DNA of 49,800 nucleotides. Origin: Butyrivibrio sp. (GTDB lineage: Bacteria > Bacillota > Clostridia > Lachnospirales > Lachnospiraceae). Under the pieces are notes generated by a model. That model had not been told where the DNA came from. It worked only from the letters and a program-made list of their open reading frames with translations, and searched no databases. Location: positions 1 to 49,800 of the forward strand of contig NZ_SVFW01000029.1 in NCBI RefSeq assembly GCF_015056685.1, read 5' to 3'. The translations under genes and the position numbers were made by a program. The first letter of the stretch is position 1, and the number at the start of each line of letters is the position of its first letter. This document shows positions 41,627 through 49,800 of this stretch, in pieces.

Positions 41627-43342
41627 ATGGCTAAGAAAGCAGCAGTTAACAATGAATTTACGTCTGGCTCATTTAAGAAGCTTCCCGTAGCTGACAAATT
41701 CAAAAAGGTTTTTAATAAATTCCAGACTAATCTTATCGTAATATTCGTAGTTATCATTCTGATCGATGTTGTTGCTCTGTTTAACCTGCATAACATATAT
41801 GCGGTTTACTACGAGCAGAACACTCAACAGGGTGAAGTACGAATAACTATTCAGGCTCTGGCGAAATATTATCTGTGGGCACTTGCTGCTAAGGATGCTG
41901 ATGACATCCAGACACAGATTGAAGGTGCTCAGGAAAAGATTCAGGAGCTGAATGATGGTCTTGATACACTTAGTAAAGTATATAAAGGTGATCTGTCCAC
42001 TGCTTATCAGCATATAAGTGATATAGACAAGGCCGATGATACCCTTATTCAGATGTTCTCAGACGGTGCATCAGACCAGGATCTGTATGACTACTATGTA
42101 GGCACTGTAAATGAGGCCATAAAAGTCGTTGTAAAAGACTTTAAGGAAATTGGAATCTCAGCAAAAGCTCAGGCATCTTCCGCATACATCCTCGCTCTTG
42201 TCAGCGTACTTGTAATGACTTTAATCTCTCTCATAGTTGTTATTTATGCGATTATGTACTCATCAAAAGCAAGGAAAGCTCTTACAAAGAGCATACTTGA
42301 TCCTATAAATGCCATTACAGAAGCTGCTGGCAAAATGGCCAAAGGTGAAATTGAGATCAAAGTTGAAACAGATTCAGAAGATGAACTGGGAAGACTTGCT
42401 GATGATATCACAGAAGCCACAGACGTTATTGAGAATATTGTTAGAGATATTGATGAAACTCTTAAGAGAATGTCAGCAGGTGATTTCTCTTCAGGTTCAC
42501 AGAACGAAAAGCTTTATATAGGCGACTATGAAGCAATCAGAAGAGCTTTTGCTGATATTTCCGACAACCTTTCAAGTACTCTTTCTGAAGTTAAAAACTC
42601 TTCACAGCAGGTTTCACAGGGCGCTGTTAACATGTCACAGGGCGCTAACGACCTTGCAGAAGGTTCTACAGATCAGGCAGCTGCAGTTGAGGAGCTCACA
42701 GCTTCAGTTAATTCCATTAACGAGCAGACCAAGCAGCTTGCAGAAGTTGCTGAAAAGAGTAAAGAAATGGCTACAGAAGTCAGAGATAACGCTGAAGCAA
42801 GTGCCAGAAAGATGCATCTTGTTACAGACGCCATGACAAGGATCACAGAGGCTTCCGCTGAAATTGAGCAGGTAACGAACTCCATCGAAGCCATTGCAAA
42901 ACAGACATCGCTCCTTGCCCTCAACGCTTCTATCGAAGCTGCAAGAGCAGGTGAAACAGGAAAAGGCTTTGCAGTCGTAGCCGATCAGATTGGAAAGCTT
43001 GCAGATCAGTCAAGTGAAGCTGCCAAGAACACTCACCAGCTTATTGCTGATACTATGGATGAGATCAACAATGGTAACTCAGTAGTTGCTGAAACAACAG
43101 AAGCTCTTGACGCTATGCAGAACAGCGTAGAAGAGATCACAGAGATGATCATCCAGACCGGCGACCTTGCTGAACAGCAGGCTCAGAGCATGGATGAGAT
43201 AGATAAGGGAATCGAGATGATATCCAATGTAGTTCAGAACAACTCCGCTACTGCCGAGGAATCAAGTGCTGTTTCCCAGGAGCTTTCGGAGCAGTCTGAA
43301 TCACTTAATAATCTCATTGGACAGTTTACAATTAACGAGTAA
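41627..43342 (+). CDS. Methyl-accepting chemotaxis protein
   Basis: A 571-residue transmembrane receptor. Helix 1 spans about 36-57, a roughly 130-residue helical extracytoplasmic sensor of four-helix-bundle type follows, helix 2 spans about 186-210, and the HAMP domain about 211-265. The signalling domain (about 300-571) has the conserved tip AIAKQTSLLALNASIEAARAGETGKGFAVVA, which contacts CheA and CheW. There is no C-terminal CheR/CheB pentapeptide. AGGAGG lies ahead of the ATG. The ligand is unknown. It is an isolated receptor gene with a sigma-D-like promoter, so the organism is probably motile. Confidence 0.96.
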   Translation: MAKKAAVNNEFTSGSFKKLPVADKFKKVFNKFQTNLIVIFVVIILIDVVALFNLHNIYAVYYEQNTQQGEVRITIQALAKYYLWALAAKDADDIQTQIEGAQEKIQELNDGLDTLSKVYKGDLSTAYQHISDIDKADDTLIQMFSDGASDQDLYDYYVGTVNEAIKVVVKDFKEIGISAKAQASSAYILALVSVLVMTLISLIVVIYAIMYSSKARKALTKSILDPINAITEAAGKMAKGEIEIKVETDSEDELGRLADDITEATDVIENIVRDIDETLKRMSAGDFSSGSQNEKLYIGDYEAIRRAFADISDNLSSTLSEVKNSSQQVSQGAVNMSQGANDLAEGSTDQAAAVEELTASVNSINEQTKQLAEVAEKSKEMATEVRDNAEASARKMHLVTDAMTRITEASAEIEQVTNSIEAIAKQTSLLALNASIEAARAGETGKGFAVVADQIGKLADQSSEAAKNTHQLIADTMDEINNGNSVVAETTEALDAMQNSVEEITEMIIQTGDLAEQQAQSMDEIDKGIEMISNVVQNNSATAEESSAVSQELSEQSESLNNLIGQFTINE

Positions 43343-43357
43343 TATAATTTAGCCAAT

Positions 43358-43395
43358 AAGCCCTTTGCGTAGGCAAGATCCTGCGTGAGGGGCTT
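43358..43395. terminator. Terminator between the chemoreceptor and fructokinase genes
   Basis: AAGCCC (43358-43363) pairs with GGGCTT (43390-43395), continuing with imperfect pairing through TTGCGTAGG/CCTGCGTGA; TATATTTT follows on the plus strand. The genes on both sides converge here, so it may serve both. Confidence 0.75.
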
Positions 43396-43430
43396 TATAT
43401 TTTGCCAAAATGAACCCCCGTCCACCTAGC

Positions 43431-44399
43431 TCACCGACACAAGAAGGTTTCAACCTCCTCTTTTGAAGGCATTACTGAAAGTGCACCTTTACGTGTTGTG
43501 ATTATTGAAGCTGCAGCATTTGCAAAATCAAGGCACTCAAAAAGATCCTCTTTAGTAAGACTGTTTATACCCTTTTTGTGTACATAGTCAATTGCACAGG
43601 CACAGAAGGTATCACCGGCACCTGTAGTTTCTATTGTGTCAGGATTCAGATATCCTTCTTTTTTAACAACCATATCTTTATACAGAGCCATACTGCCATT
43701 GGGCCCAAGAGTTGCAAAGACAAGAGAAATGCCAAAATCTCTTTTTATCTTCTCAGCACCAGCCTGAATATCAGATATTCCCGTTACAAGTTCCACTTCA
43801 TTATCTGATATTTTAAGGATATCGCAGTTACTTAGTCCGTATTCAATGGCTTCAAGAGCCTTTTCTTCCGACTCCCACAGGGGTGCTCTGTAATTTGGGT
43901 CAAAAGAAATGAGGCATCCCGCTTTTTTTGCTATATCAACAGCAAGCTCTGTTGCCTTTCTAACAGTCTCATCTGTCATTGAAAGAGTTCCAAAATGGAA
44001 TACATCTGCGCTCTCAATAAGCGCTCTGTTTGCCAGGACATCATCAATACTCAGCATCATGTCTGCACCTGGTTTTCTGTAAAAAGAAAAATCTCTGTCA
44101 CCATTTGGAAGCTTATTTACAAAGGCAAGTGTAGTGTGTATTTCCTTATCAAAGGTGAGTCCCTTTGTGCTTATGCCCTGTTTACTGATTCTTTCAGCAA
44201 GAAGTCTTCCAAAGAAGTCATCTCCAACTTTTCCTATAAAAGCAGTACTGTTTCCAAGGTTCTGAAGCATTGAAAGGACATTGCATGGCGCTCCGCCAGG
44301 GTTGGCCTCAAATAAAGGATTTCCCTGACCGCTCTCTCCACTGCCTGTAAAATCTATCAAAAGTTCTCCAAGAGCAACAACATCTATTTTTTTATTCAT
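43431..44399 (-). CDS. PfkB-family fructokinase
   Basis: A 322-residue sugar kinase. VVALGELLIDFTG opens the fold, PGGAPCNVLSMLQNLG and GKVGDDFFGRLL are the N-terminal PfkB signature, and ETTGAGDTFCACAIDYVHKKG near 253-273 holds the catalytic Asp. This pattern is closest to bacterial fructokinases (ScrK type). Its ATG lies 8 bp inside the end of the GH32 gene, so the two are coupled: GH32 releases fructose and this kinase gives fructose 6-phosphate. It is the last gene of the fructan operon. Confidence 0.92.
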   Translation of the reverse strand: MNKKIDVVALGELLIDFTGSGESGQGNPLFEANPGGAPCNVLSMLQNLGNSTAFIGKVGDDFFGRLLAERISKQGISTKGLTFDKEIHTTLAFVNKLPNGDRDFSFYRKPGADMMLSIDDVLANRALIESADVFHFGTLSMTDETVRKATELAVDIAKKAGCLISFDPNYRAPLWESEEKALEAIEYGLSNCDILKISDNEVELVTGISDIQAGAEKIKRDFGISLVFATLGPNGSMALYKDMVVKKEGYLNPDTIETTGAGDTFCACAIDYVHKKGINSLTKEDLFECLDFANAAASIITTRKGALSVMPSKEEVETFLCR

Positions 44400-45882
44400 C
44401 TTTTCCCCTCACAAGTTCATGCATTATAACGTCCATCAAAAGCTCTCCCTGAGCTTTGAAACTGATCCCTTCAGCCTTCACATCAGTAAGAATGACCATT
44501 GACATAGCCTGCTCACCGTCATTTATGAACAGTTCCATGCTGTATCTGTCAAGGACAAGGCGCAGTGTGATCTGTCCCTTATTATTAGCCACTTTACATC
44601 TTCTCTGATGAACTATAGCTCTTCTGCTGCCGGAATGTTTTCTGTCGATCTTAACAATGTTCATCTCCGGATCGTATTCAATGGTTGAAAAAGCTTTGCC
44701 ATTATCTGCAAATCTTATCTCAAACTTTTTATATGAAAGATCATCTCCTGTTGGTCTGACCTTTACTGTCATATCTATGCATCTTCCCTCAATGCTTGAA
44801 AGTGATGCGCTGTCAGATATAAGAACATTCTGTCTGCTTATTCTTTTTCCGTAGTAATTCTCTATTTCTCTAGCAGGCTTCTGCATAAGTTTGTTGTTCT
44901 CAAGCCAGATTTCCCTTGGGAAGCTCATCTGTCCAAACCATGGGAAATCATCGCGTCTGATACCGCATGTATCCCAGTTCTGCATCCAGCCGATCATGAT
45001 CCTTCTGCCATCAGCAGCAAGAATTGTCTGTGGTGCATAAAAATCAATTCCATAGTCTATTGCCTGAAAATTTTCTTCGCAGTAATCGCCATCATCATCC
45101 AAATGGCCAATTACGCACAAAGTCCCATTACCATTGTGGAATTCAAGTTCCTCAGGAAGCATATCCTGTGGGCTTGTCATAAGAAGTTGTTTGCCATCAA
45201 GTTCAAAATAGTCAGGGCATTCCCACATTACACCGAATCTGCGGTTGTTCTTTATGACAAGTTTGTCATATTCCCAATGGATTCCATCCTCACTCACATA
45301 CTTGAGGATCTGTCCATCTTTATCTTCTGTCTTATTACCTACTACAAGGTAGTACTTACCATTTTCTCTCCAAACCTTAGGATCTCTGAAATCATACTTT
45401 CCTGCACCCTCAGGCAAGGTGGTGCTGTCAATAACAGGGTTGTTTTCATACTTTTTGTAGTCTGTTCCATCACCAAGAGCAATGCACTGAGTCTGAACTT
45501 CTCTGATATTGCCCTCTTCATCTTCTTTCTTTTCAACACCTGTATAGACAAGGAGTTGCTTGCCATCTTCCATCTCAATAGCACTTCCTGAAAAGCATCC
45601 ATCTTTATCATGCTGCTCATCCGGTGCCATTGCACAAGGAAGGTACTGCCACGTTATAAGGTCAGCACTCTTTGCATGTCCCCAGTGCATAGGTCCCCAT
45701 ACTGTATCATATGGATAATACTGGTAAAAGAGATGGTACTCCCCTTTATAAAAGCTAAAACCGTTTGGATCATTCATCCAGCCACATCTGGGAGTAAGAT
45801 GGAAAAGAGGCCTTTGCTCCTCCGGGATCATCTTTTCCTTCTTTGCTTCATATTCTCTGGCTTTGTTTAATTTATCACTCAT
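44392..45882 (-). CDS. GH32 beta-fructofuranosidase / sucrose-6-phosphate hydrolase
   Basis: A 496-residue cytoplasmic enzyme that hydrolyses terminal beta-fructosyl bonds. The five-bladed propeller motifs are clear: HLTPRCGWMNDPNG with nucleophile Asp38, FRDPKVW with the transition-state Asp, and MWECPDYFEL with the acid/base Glu. A C-terminal beta-sandwich follows from about residue 345. Because the operon imports by ABC transporter rather than a PTS, the natural substrates are more likely unphosphorylated fructo-oligosaccharides or sucrose than sucrose 6-phosphate. That is inference. No signal peptide. Confidence 0.95.
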   Translation of the reverse strand: MSDKLNKAREYEAKKEKMIPEEQRPLFHLTPRCGWMNDPNGFSFYKGEYHLFYQYYPYDTVWGPMHWGHAKSADLITWQYLPCAMAPDEQHDKDGCFSGSAIEMEDGKQLLVYTGVEKKEDEEGNIREVQTQCIALGDGTDYKKYENNPVIDSTTLPEGAGKYDFRDPKVWRENGKYYLVVGNKTEDKDGQILKYVSEDGIHWEYDKLVIKNNRRFGVMWECPDYFELDGKQLLMTSPQDMLPEELEFHNGNGTLCVIGHLDDDGDYCEENFQAIDYGIDFYAPQTILAADGRRIMIGWMQNWDTCGIRRDDFPWFGQMSFPREIWLENNKLMQKPAREIENYYGKRISRQNVLISDSASLSSIEGRCIDMTVKVRPTGDDLSYKKFEIRFADNGKAFSTIEYDPEMNIVKIDRKHSGSRRAIVHQRRCKVANNKGQITLRLVLDRYSMELFINDGEQAMSMVILTDVKAEGISFKAQGELLMDVIMHELVRGKDE

Positions 45883-45956
45883 TCTTTATTCCTCACTTAA
45901 ATAAATCCTGTATTTCTTTTTCCGGCTGATGAAAGATCTGGTCGACAGTTTTTTTC

Positions 45957-45994
45957 CATAAAAGAGGGAGGATAAATTATCTCTCCTCCCCCTC
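45957..45994 (-). terminator. Intra-operon hairpin after the binding-protein gene
   Basis: On the minus strand GAGGGGGAGGA pairs with TCCTCCCTC, followed by TTTTATGG. It lies 30 bp after the binding-protein stop and before GH32. A partial terminator here would keep enzyme expression below that of the binding protein, as is common in sugar operons. Confidence 0.65.
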
Positions 45995-46023
45995 GCCTTT
46001 CATAATGTAAAAAACATTCTTAA

Positions 46024-47676
46024 TTACTTGTAGAACTCATCAAAATACTTCTGATAGATTGAAAGGTACTCATCAAGACCATATGCGTTGACCTGCTTGA
46101 GGTACTCATCCCAGTCAGCATCTGTAAGGCCGTTCATTACGAAGTTACTTCTGCTTGAGTTGATGTAGCTGATAAGATCTGTCTGGATAGTTGTAAGCTT
46201 TTCTGTGTCATCTGCTGTCATGAATACGTTAGGATATACATACTTGCAGTGCATGTCATCTGTGTAGTACTCTTTTATCCAGTCAAGACGATACTGTGCA
46301 TCATCAGGACATGTTACGTATACGCCATAGTACTCATCAAGGATTGCAAGAGGTCCGCCTACGCACTCAGCTTCACGAACTTCTACAGGTGATGCATCTC
46401 CAAGAGGTGCGTGCTTAAGCATCTTTTCACCATTTGCATTTGTTGAAAGCTCGAAGATATCGAATTCATCATCCTCGCCGTATGTTCCCCAGTTGTTCTG
46501 TGGTGACTGGAATGGATCATACATAAGATCAAGCCAAGCACATACGAATGCAGGATTAGCGCACTTTGATGTTACAACGCATCTGCCGCGGTCAAAACCT
46601 GATGTGAATGAAGCATTTAAAGGTGTTACGTTCTTGGTATCTGCCTTAAGAGCTGCAAGTGGAACGAAGTCTTCAAGGTTATCGATGTTGGCAACATCCC
46701 ATGTGAAGCATACGCCGTATCTGTGAGATTTTCCTTTTGCTACATATGTAGACCAGTCCTGTGTAAAGCACTCAGGATCGATAAGGCCCTCTTCATAGAG
46801 CTTATGGAGCCACTGCATACCAGACTTAAAGCCTTCCTGAGTAGCTGTGCAGATGACCTTCTTGTCATCAGTAACTGCAATGTGCTGTCCTATGTCGTTA
46901 TCGCCGTAGCCTTCGCCAAAACCGTTGATAAGAAGGCTTGGATCCTGATCGTTCATGATGCATGACATAGGAATGATATCGCCTTCGATACCAAATTCTT
47001 TCTGAAGGTCTGCTGCGTGATCCTTAAATGCCTTAAGTACTTCTTCAAACTCATCAACTGTTGTAGGTGTCTGAAGTCCAAGGAAATCAAGCCATTTCTT
47101 GTTGATGTATGTGAAGTTATTACCTACTGTCTGGATAGCTGTCTTGTTTGAACCAAGCTGCTCGATCCAAGGAAGTGCCCAGATATGTCCCTCTGAATCC
47201 TCACACATTGTGCGGTATTCAGGATACTTATCAAATACAGCCTTAAGATTAGGCATATAGTTATCGATGTACTCTTCTACAGGAATGATAACGCCCTGAT
47301 CTGCATATCTGATAAGGTCTGAGTTGCTGAATCCTGCGTTGAAAACGAAATCTGTAAGAGTGTTCTTGTTTGCCATGTTGAGCTGAATCTTATCGCCCCA
47401 CTGATCGCTTGAAATAGCCGTCCAGTCAACATGCACATTTGTTTCTTCTTCAAGTCTTTTGAAGATTGTTCTGTTGTTAGGTTCTGACTCAGTTCCTGAT
47501 GGATAGCTGATCATACCTGTGATCGTAACTTTGTTCTCAAGCGGGAAGCTAAGATCATCTGCTGAAACGCTGGCTGTTCCGCTGCCTGATGCCCCGTTGC
47601 CACAACCTGTAGCTATGCCTGCAGTCAGTGCAAGTACAAGTGCAGCACTTAAAAATTTTGATGCTTTCTTTTTCAT
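46024..47676 (-). CDS. Fructan/sucrose ABC transporter substrate-binding lipoprotein
   Basis: A 550-residue lipoprotein with signal MKKKASKFLSAALVLALTAG and lipobox ending at Cys25, then a short Gly/Ser linker. The mature part is a large SBP_bac_1-type protein of the LplA/LipO group (GTESEPNNRTIFKRLEEETNVHVDW, IRYADQGVIIPVEEYIDNYMPNL). It is encoded after its two permeases and before GH32, which points to beta-fructosides as ligand. It shares plan but little close identity with the pectin binding protein at 18300-19910. Confidence 0.9.
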   Translation of the reverse strand: MKKKASKFLSAALVLALTAGIATGCGNGASGSGTASVSADDLSFPLENKVTITGMISYPSGTESEPNNRTIFKRLEEETNVHVDWTAISSDQWGDKIQLNMANKNTLTDFVFNAGFSNSDLIRYADQGVIIPVEEYIDNYMPNLKAVFDKYPEYRTMCEDSEGHIWALPWIEQLGSNKTAIQTVGNNFTYINKKWLDFLGLQTPTTVDEFEEVLKAFKDHAADLQKEFGIEGDIIPMSCIMNDQDPSLLINGFGEGYGDNDIGQHIAVTDDKKVICTATQEGFKSGMQWLHKLYEEGLIDPECFTQDWSTYVAKGKSHRYGVCFTWDVANIDNLEDFVPLAALKADTKNVTPLNASFTSGFDRGRCVVTSKCANPAFVCAWLDLMYDPFQSPQNNWGTYGEDDEFDIFELSTNANGEKMLKHAPLGDASPVEVREAECVGGPLAILDEYYGVYVTCPDDAQYRLDWIKEYYTDDMHCKYVYPNVFMTADDTEKLTTIQTDLISYINSSRSNFVMNGLTDADWDEYLKQVNAYGLDEYLSIYQKYFDEFYK

Positions 47677-47749
47677 TTTTCCTCTCCTTTTCCCTCTAAC
47701 ATTACATTATTTAAAACTTCTTTTTGTAAGGAAGTTCTGATCTCATAAG

Positions 47750-47817
47750 GAAGTTCTGCTCTCGCTACGCTCGCCAGAACACGTTCGAACTAGGCTCGAA
47801 AAAACCTCGCCAAGTTC
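47750..47817 (+). repeat. Two-hairpin palindromic element, copy B, intercistronic
   Basis: GAA, hairpin 1 (GTTCTG...CAGAAC around CTCTCGCTACGCTCGC), spacer ACGTTC, hairpin 2 (GAACT-A-GGC...GCC-A-AGTTC around TCGAAAAAACCTC). It is homologous to copy A in carB without gaps. Directly before it, 47731-47744 repeats the first bases (GAAGTTCTGATCTC), perhaps a truncated second copy. It ends 2 bp before the permease stop codon. Confidence 0.88.
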
Positions 47818-47819
47818 TC

Positions 47820-48737
47820 TCAGCCTTTTACCGAACCAACCATAATTCCTGAGTCAAAGTATTTCTGGAAGAATGGGTACATAACTATAAGTGGTAAGCT
47901 TGAAACTATGATGGTTGCATATTTTAAAAGTTCTGCAAGCTGTGCTCTCTGGGCTGTACTCTGCATATCTGCGATCATTCCCGGATCAGGTTCATTCTGG
48001 ATAAGGATTGCTCTAAGTACCAGCTGAAGCGGCTGCTTGTTTGCAGAATTAAGATAGATCATTGCGTCAAAGTAGCTGTTCCACATTCCAACGAACTGCC
48101 AAAGGATAAGCACTGCAATAAGTGGTGTGCAGACAGGAAGAAGTATTCTGAAGAAGAATACAAGCTCATTGGCTCCGTCAACGTCTGCTGCCTCTCTGAG
48201 TTCACTTGGAATTCCTTTGTAATAGGTTCTTGCAATTATCATGTTCCAAACACTAAATGATCCCGGAAGGATTACTGCCCACATACTGTCAAGAAGACCT
48301 AAGTTGCTGACAAGAAGGTATGTAGGAATAAGTCCGCCTCCAAAAAACATCGTTATGATAAAAATTGTGTTGAATAATTTTTTGCCCTTAAAATCATCTC
48401 GTGACATTGGATACGCACACAGCAGTGTAACGAAAACTGATATGAATGCGAACAATACTGAATAAAGTACTGCGTTGAAGAATCCTGTCCAGATCTGAGG
48501 GTTTGTCATTACTCGCTCGTAAGCCGTGAGTGTCCACTTGCTAAGATCAAAGACTATTCCTTTATTCTGAAGTGTTATGGGATCCATGAATGAAGCAATT
48601 ATGATATAGATCATGGGTCCTATAATAGCCAGTACAAATGCTGCAAGAATAATATATCCAACAAGAAGAAATGTCTTATCTCCAAGAGATGCCCTTGCGA
48701 ACTCGCTTTTTTTCTTGATTGAAAGTGATTTTTCCAT
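47820..48737 (-). CDS. Sugar ABC transporter permease (LplC-like), fructan operon
   Basis: A 305-residue permease with six helices. EAADVDGANELVFFFRILLPVCTPL near 190-215 is the EAA loop, and it ends FFQKYFDSGIMVGSVKG, like the pectin permease at 20136. It pairs with the LplB-like permease encoded 12 bp upstream. The gap between it and the binding-protein gene carries the two-hairpin element copy B, mirroring the layout of the pectin operon. Confidence 0.94.
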   Translation of the reverse strand: MEKSLSIKKKSEFARASLGDKTFLLVGYIILAAFVLAIIGPMIYIIIASFMDPITLQNKGIVFDLSKWTLTAYERVMTNPQIWTGFFNAVLYSVLFAFISVFVTLLCAYPMSRDDFKGKKLFNTIFIITMFFGGGLIPTYLLVSNLGLLDSMWAVILPGSFSVWNMIIARTYYKGIPSELREAADVDGANELVFFFRILLPVCTPLIAVLILWQFVGMWNSYFDAMIYLNSANKQPLQLVLRAILIQNEPDPGMIADMQSTAQRAQLAELLKYATIIVSSLPLIVMYPFFQKYFDSGIMVGSVKG

Positions 48738-48749
48738 TTCGTAATCTCC

Positions 48750-49670
48750 TTATAAGCCCTGTCCGTCATTGAGCTTCTCTACTACCTTATTTACTGTAAT
48801 GAGAAGTATGACATTTACAATAGTATTGAAAAGACCTACCGCAGTTGAATAACTGTAATCACCATTCAAAAGACCTTTTTTGTAAACGTAGGTTGCAATA
48901 ATCTCTGATGCTGAAAGGTTCATATCTGACTGTAATGCATAAGCTTTCTCAAAGCCTATGCTCATGATGTTTCCGGCCTGAAGTATGAACTGGATAACAA
49001 CCATGTCCTTTATAGCAGGCCACTCAACTGTCTTTATCTGCTGCCAGATATTCGCTCCATCGATCTGAGCTGCCTCTTTAAGTTCCTTGCTGGCATTGGA
49101 TAAAGCCGCTGTGTACATGATCGATGCCCAACCTGCTCCCTGCCAGATTCCGCTTATGATGTAGATCGGTCTGAAAGCTGCCGGGATTGTAAGGAAGTTT
49201 ATGCTTGTTCCAAGTAGCAGATTAAGAGGTCCTGTTACTGAAAGAAGTATTCTGACCATACCACAGAGAACGATGACTGAAATAAAGTTTGGCATGTAAA
49301 GAACCAGCTGGATTTTCTGCTTGAGTTTACTGCTTGTCACTCTGTTTAGCAAAAGAGCAAGGATGATTGGCATCGGGAATCCCCATAAAAGGCCGAATAT
49401 ACTGAGTTTTAAAGTATTTACAAGATATTGGAAAAAATCAGGTGATGATAGGAACTGCTGGAAGTACTTAAACCCTACCCACTCGCTTCCAAGTATTCCC
49501 TTAAAAGGATTATATTTTTGGAATGCGATCAAAATTCCACCCATCGGAATATATCTGAATACGATAGTAAGAATCAGTGCAGGTCCTAAAAAGAATACGT
49601 ACAGCTGCCAATGCTGCTTAATGTATATGAATGTATTATGTAAGCTGTTATCCTTTGCTTTTGCATTCAT
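48750..49670 (-). CDS. Sugar ABC transporter permease (LplB-like), fructan operon
   Basis: A 306-residue permease and the first gene of the operon. FRYIPMGGILIAFQKYNPFKG and EAAQIDGANIWQQIKTVEWPAIKD (EAA loop) mark the LplB group. I chose ATG 49670 because AGGAGGGG precedes it by 6 nt; upstream in-frame codons run into the leader and promoter. No ATPase gene is in the operon, so a shared MsmK-type ATPase is expected. Confidence 0.94.
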   Translation of the reverse strand: MNAKAKDNSLHNTFIYIKQHWQLYVFFLGPALILTIVFRYIPMGGILIAFQKYNPFKGILGSEWVGFKYFQQFLSSPDFFQYLVNTLKLSIFGLLWGFPMPIILALLLNRVTSSKLKQKIQLVLYMPNFISVIVLCGMVRILLSVTGPLNLLLGTSINFLTIPAAFRPIYIISGIWQGAGWASIMYTAALSNASKELKEAAQIDGANIWQQIKTVEWPAIKDMVVIQFILQAGNIMSIGFEKAYALQSDMNLSASEIIATYVYKKGLLNGDYSYSTAVGLFNTIVNVILLITVNKVVEKLNDGQGL

Positions 49671-49690
49671 AACGCCCCTCCTTAAACATT

Positions 49691-49793
49691 TTACAAATGT
49701 AACATTTTCTTTTGCGTATGTAAAATATAACATAAGCAAAATATGGTGTCAACATAATTATTTTACATTTGCATCATTTTATTTTTACATTTG
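49691..49793 (-). promoter_or_regulatory. Fructan operon promoter with operator-like repeats
   Basis: On the minus strand TTGACA (49747-49752), a 17-bp spacer and TATATT (49724-49729) form a near-ideal sigma-A promoter. An inverted repeat TTGCGTATGT/ACATAAGCAA (49712-49721 and 49730-49739; one mismatch) brackets the -10. TTTTACATTTG occurs at 49761-49771 and 49783-49793, and a related TTACAAATGTAA at 49691-49702. These look like binding sites of a dedicated repressor or activator. Confidence 0.75.
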
Positions 49794-49800
49794 ACACCTT

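Overview
The window looks like chromosome from a low-to-moderate GC anaerobic Firmicute, most likely a Lachnospiraceae of the Butyrivibrio/Pseudobutyrivibrio type. The reasons are the short clostridial-type ThiC, a DUF5688 protein, single-chain PurL, B. subtilis Lpl-type sugar ABC transporters, strong AGGAGG ribosome sites, and pectin and fructan use genes. This placement is inference from gene content; no 16S rRNA is present. Most genes lie on the minus strand.

Layout. 1-4.1 kb: three minus-strand envelope/unknown genes (coiled-coil SleB-type wall hydrolase, Gfo/Idh/MocA oxidoreductase, membrane-anchored SH3b protein), then tRNA-Arg(CCG). 4.3-5.9 kb: a DUF5688 protein and efp. 6.0-10.5 kb: a thiamin operon thiW-thiM-thiE-thiD-thiC behind a sigma-A promoter and a TPP riboswitch. 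It can make HMP and salvage thiazole but has no thiazole synthesis genes here. 10.6-12.5 kb: aroQ, a thioesterase and a DUF3592 protein. 12.7-24.5 kb: a rhamnogalacturonan-I (pectin) locus equivalent to the B. subtilis yes/yet/lpl region: membrane AraC regulator, two permeases, binding lipoprotein, YetA-like PL26-type protein, CE12 acetylesterase and PL11 lyase. The enzymes lack signal peptides, so imported oligosaccharides are probably processed in the cytoplasm. A YesU-like DUF1961 gene lies apart at 27.8 kb. 24.6-27.7 kb: accessory zone with an Rpn-type nuclease remnant, a 75-bp tandem array of palindromes, a secreted beta-rich protein and a hairpin cluster. 28.5-36.8 kb: purL-carA-carB translationally coupled. 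36.9-41.4 kb: TetR and LysR regulators, an unknown protein, a membrane-anchored HAD protein and purA. 41.6-43.3 kb: a chemoreceptor with a sigma-D (sigma-28)-like promoter. 43.4-49.7 kb: a fructan/sucrose operon (two permeases, binding lipoprotein, GH32, fructokinase) behind a strong promoter surrounded by repeated operator-like sites.

The most unusual observation is a 68-bp two-hairpin element present twice. One copy lies between permease and binding-protein genes of the fructan operon (47750-47817). The other is inserted in frame in the interdomain linker of CarB (30056-30123). The copies align without gaps at 51/68 identity, and 14 of the 17 differences are paired compensatory changes that keep both stems. 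This looks like a dispersed palindromic element family with selected structure, comparable in behaviour to the Rickettsia palindromic elements. Other structured DNA includes a multibranched inverted repeat between the pectin permease and binding-protein genes, competing stems in the thi leader, and two hairpins carrying AAGGGACGG.
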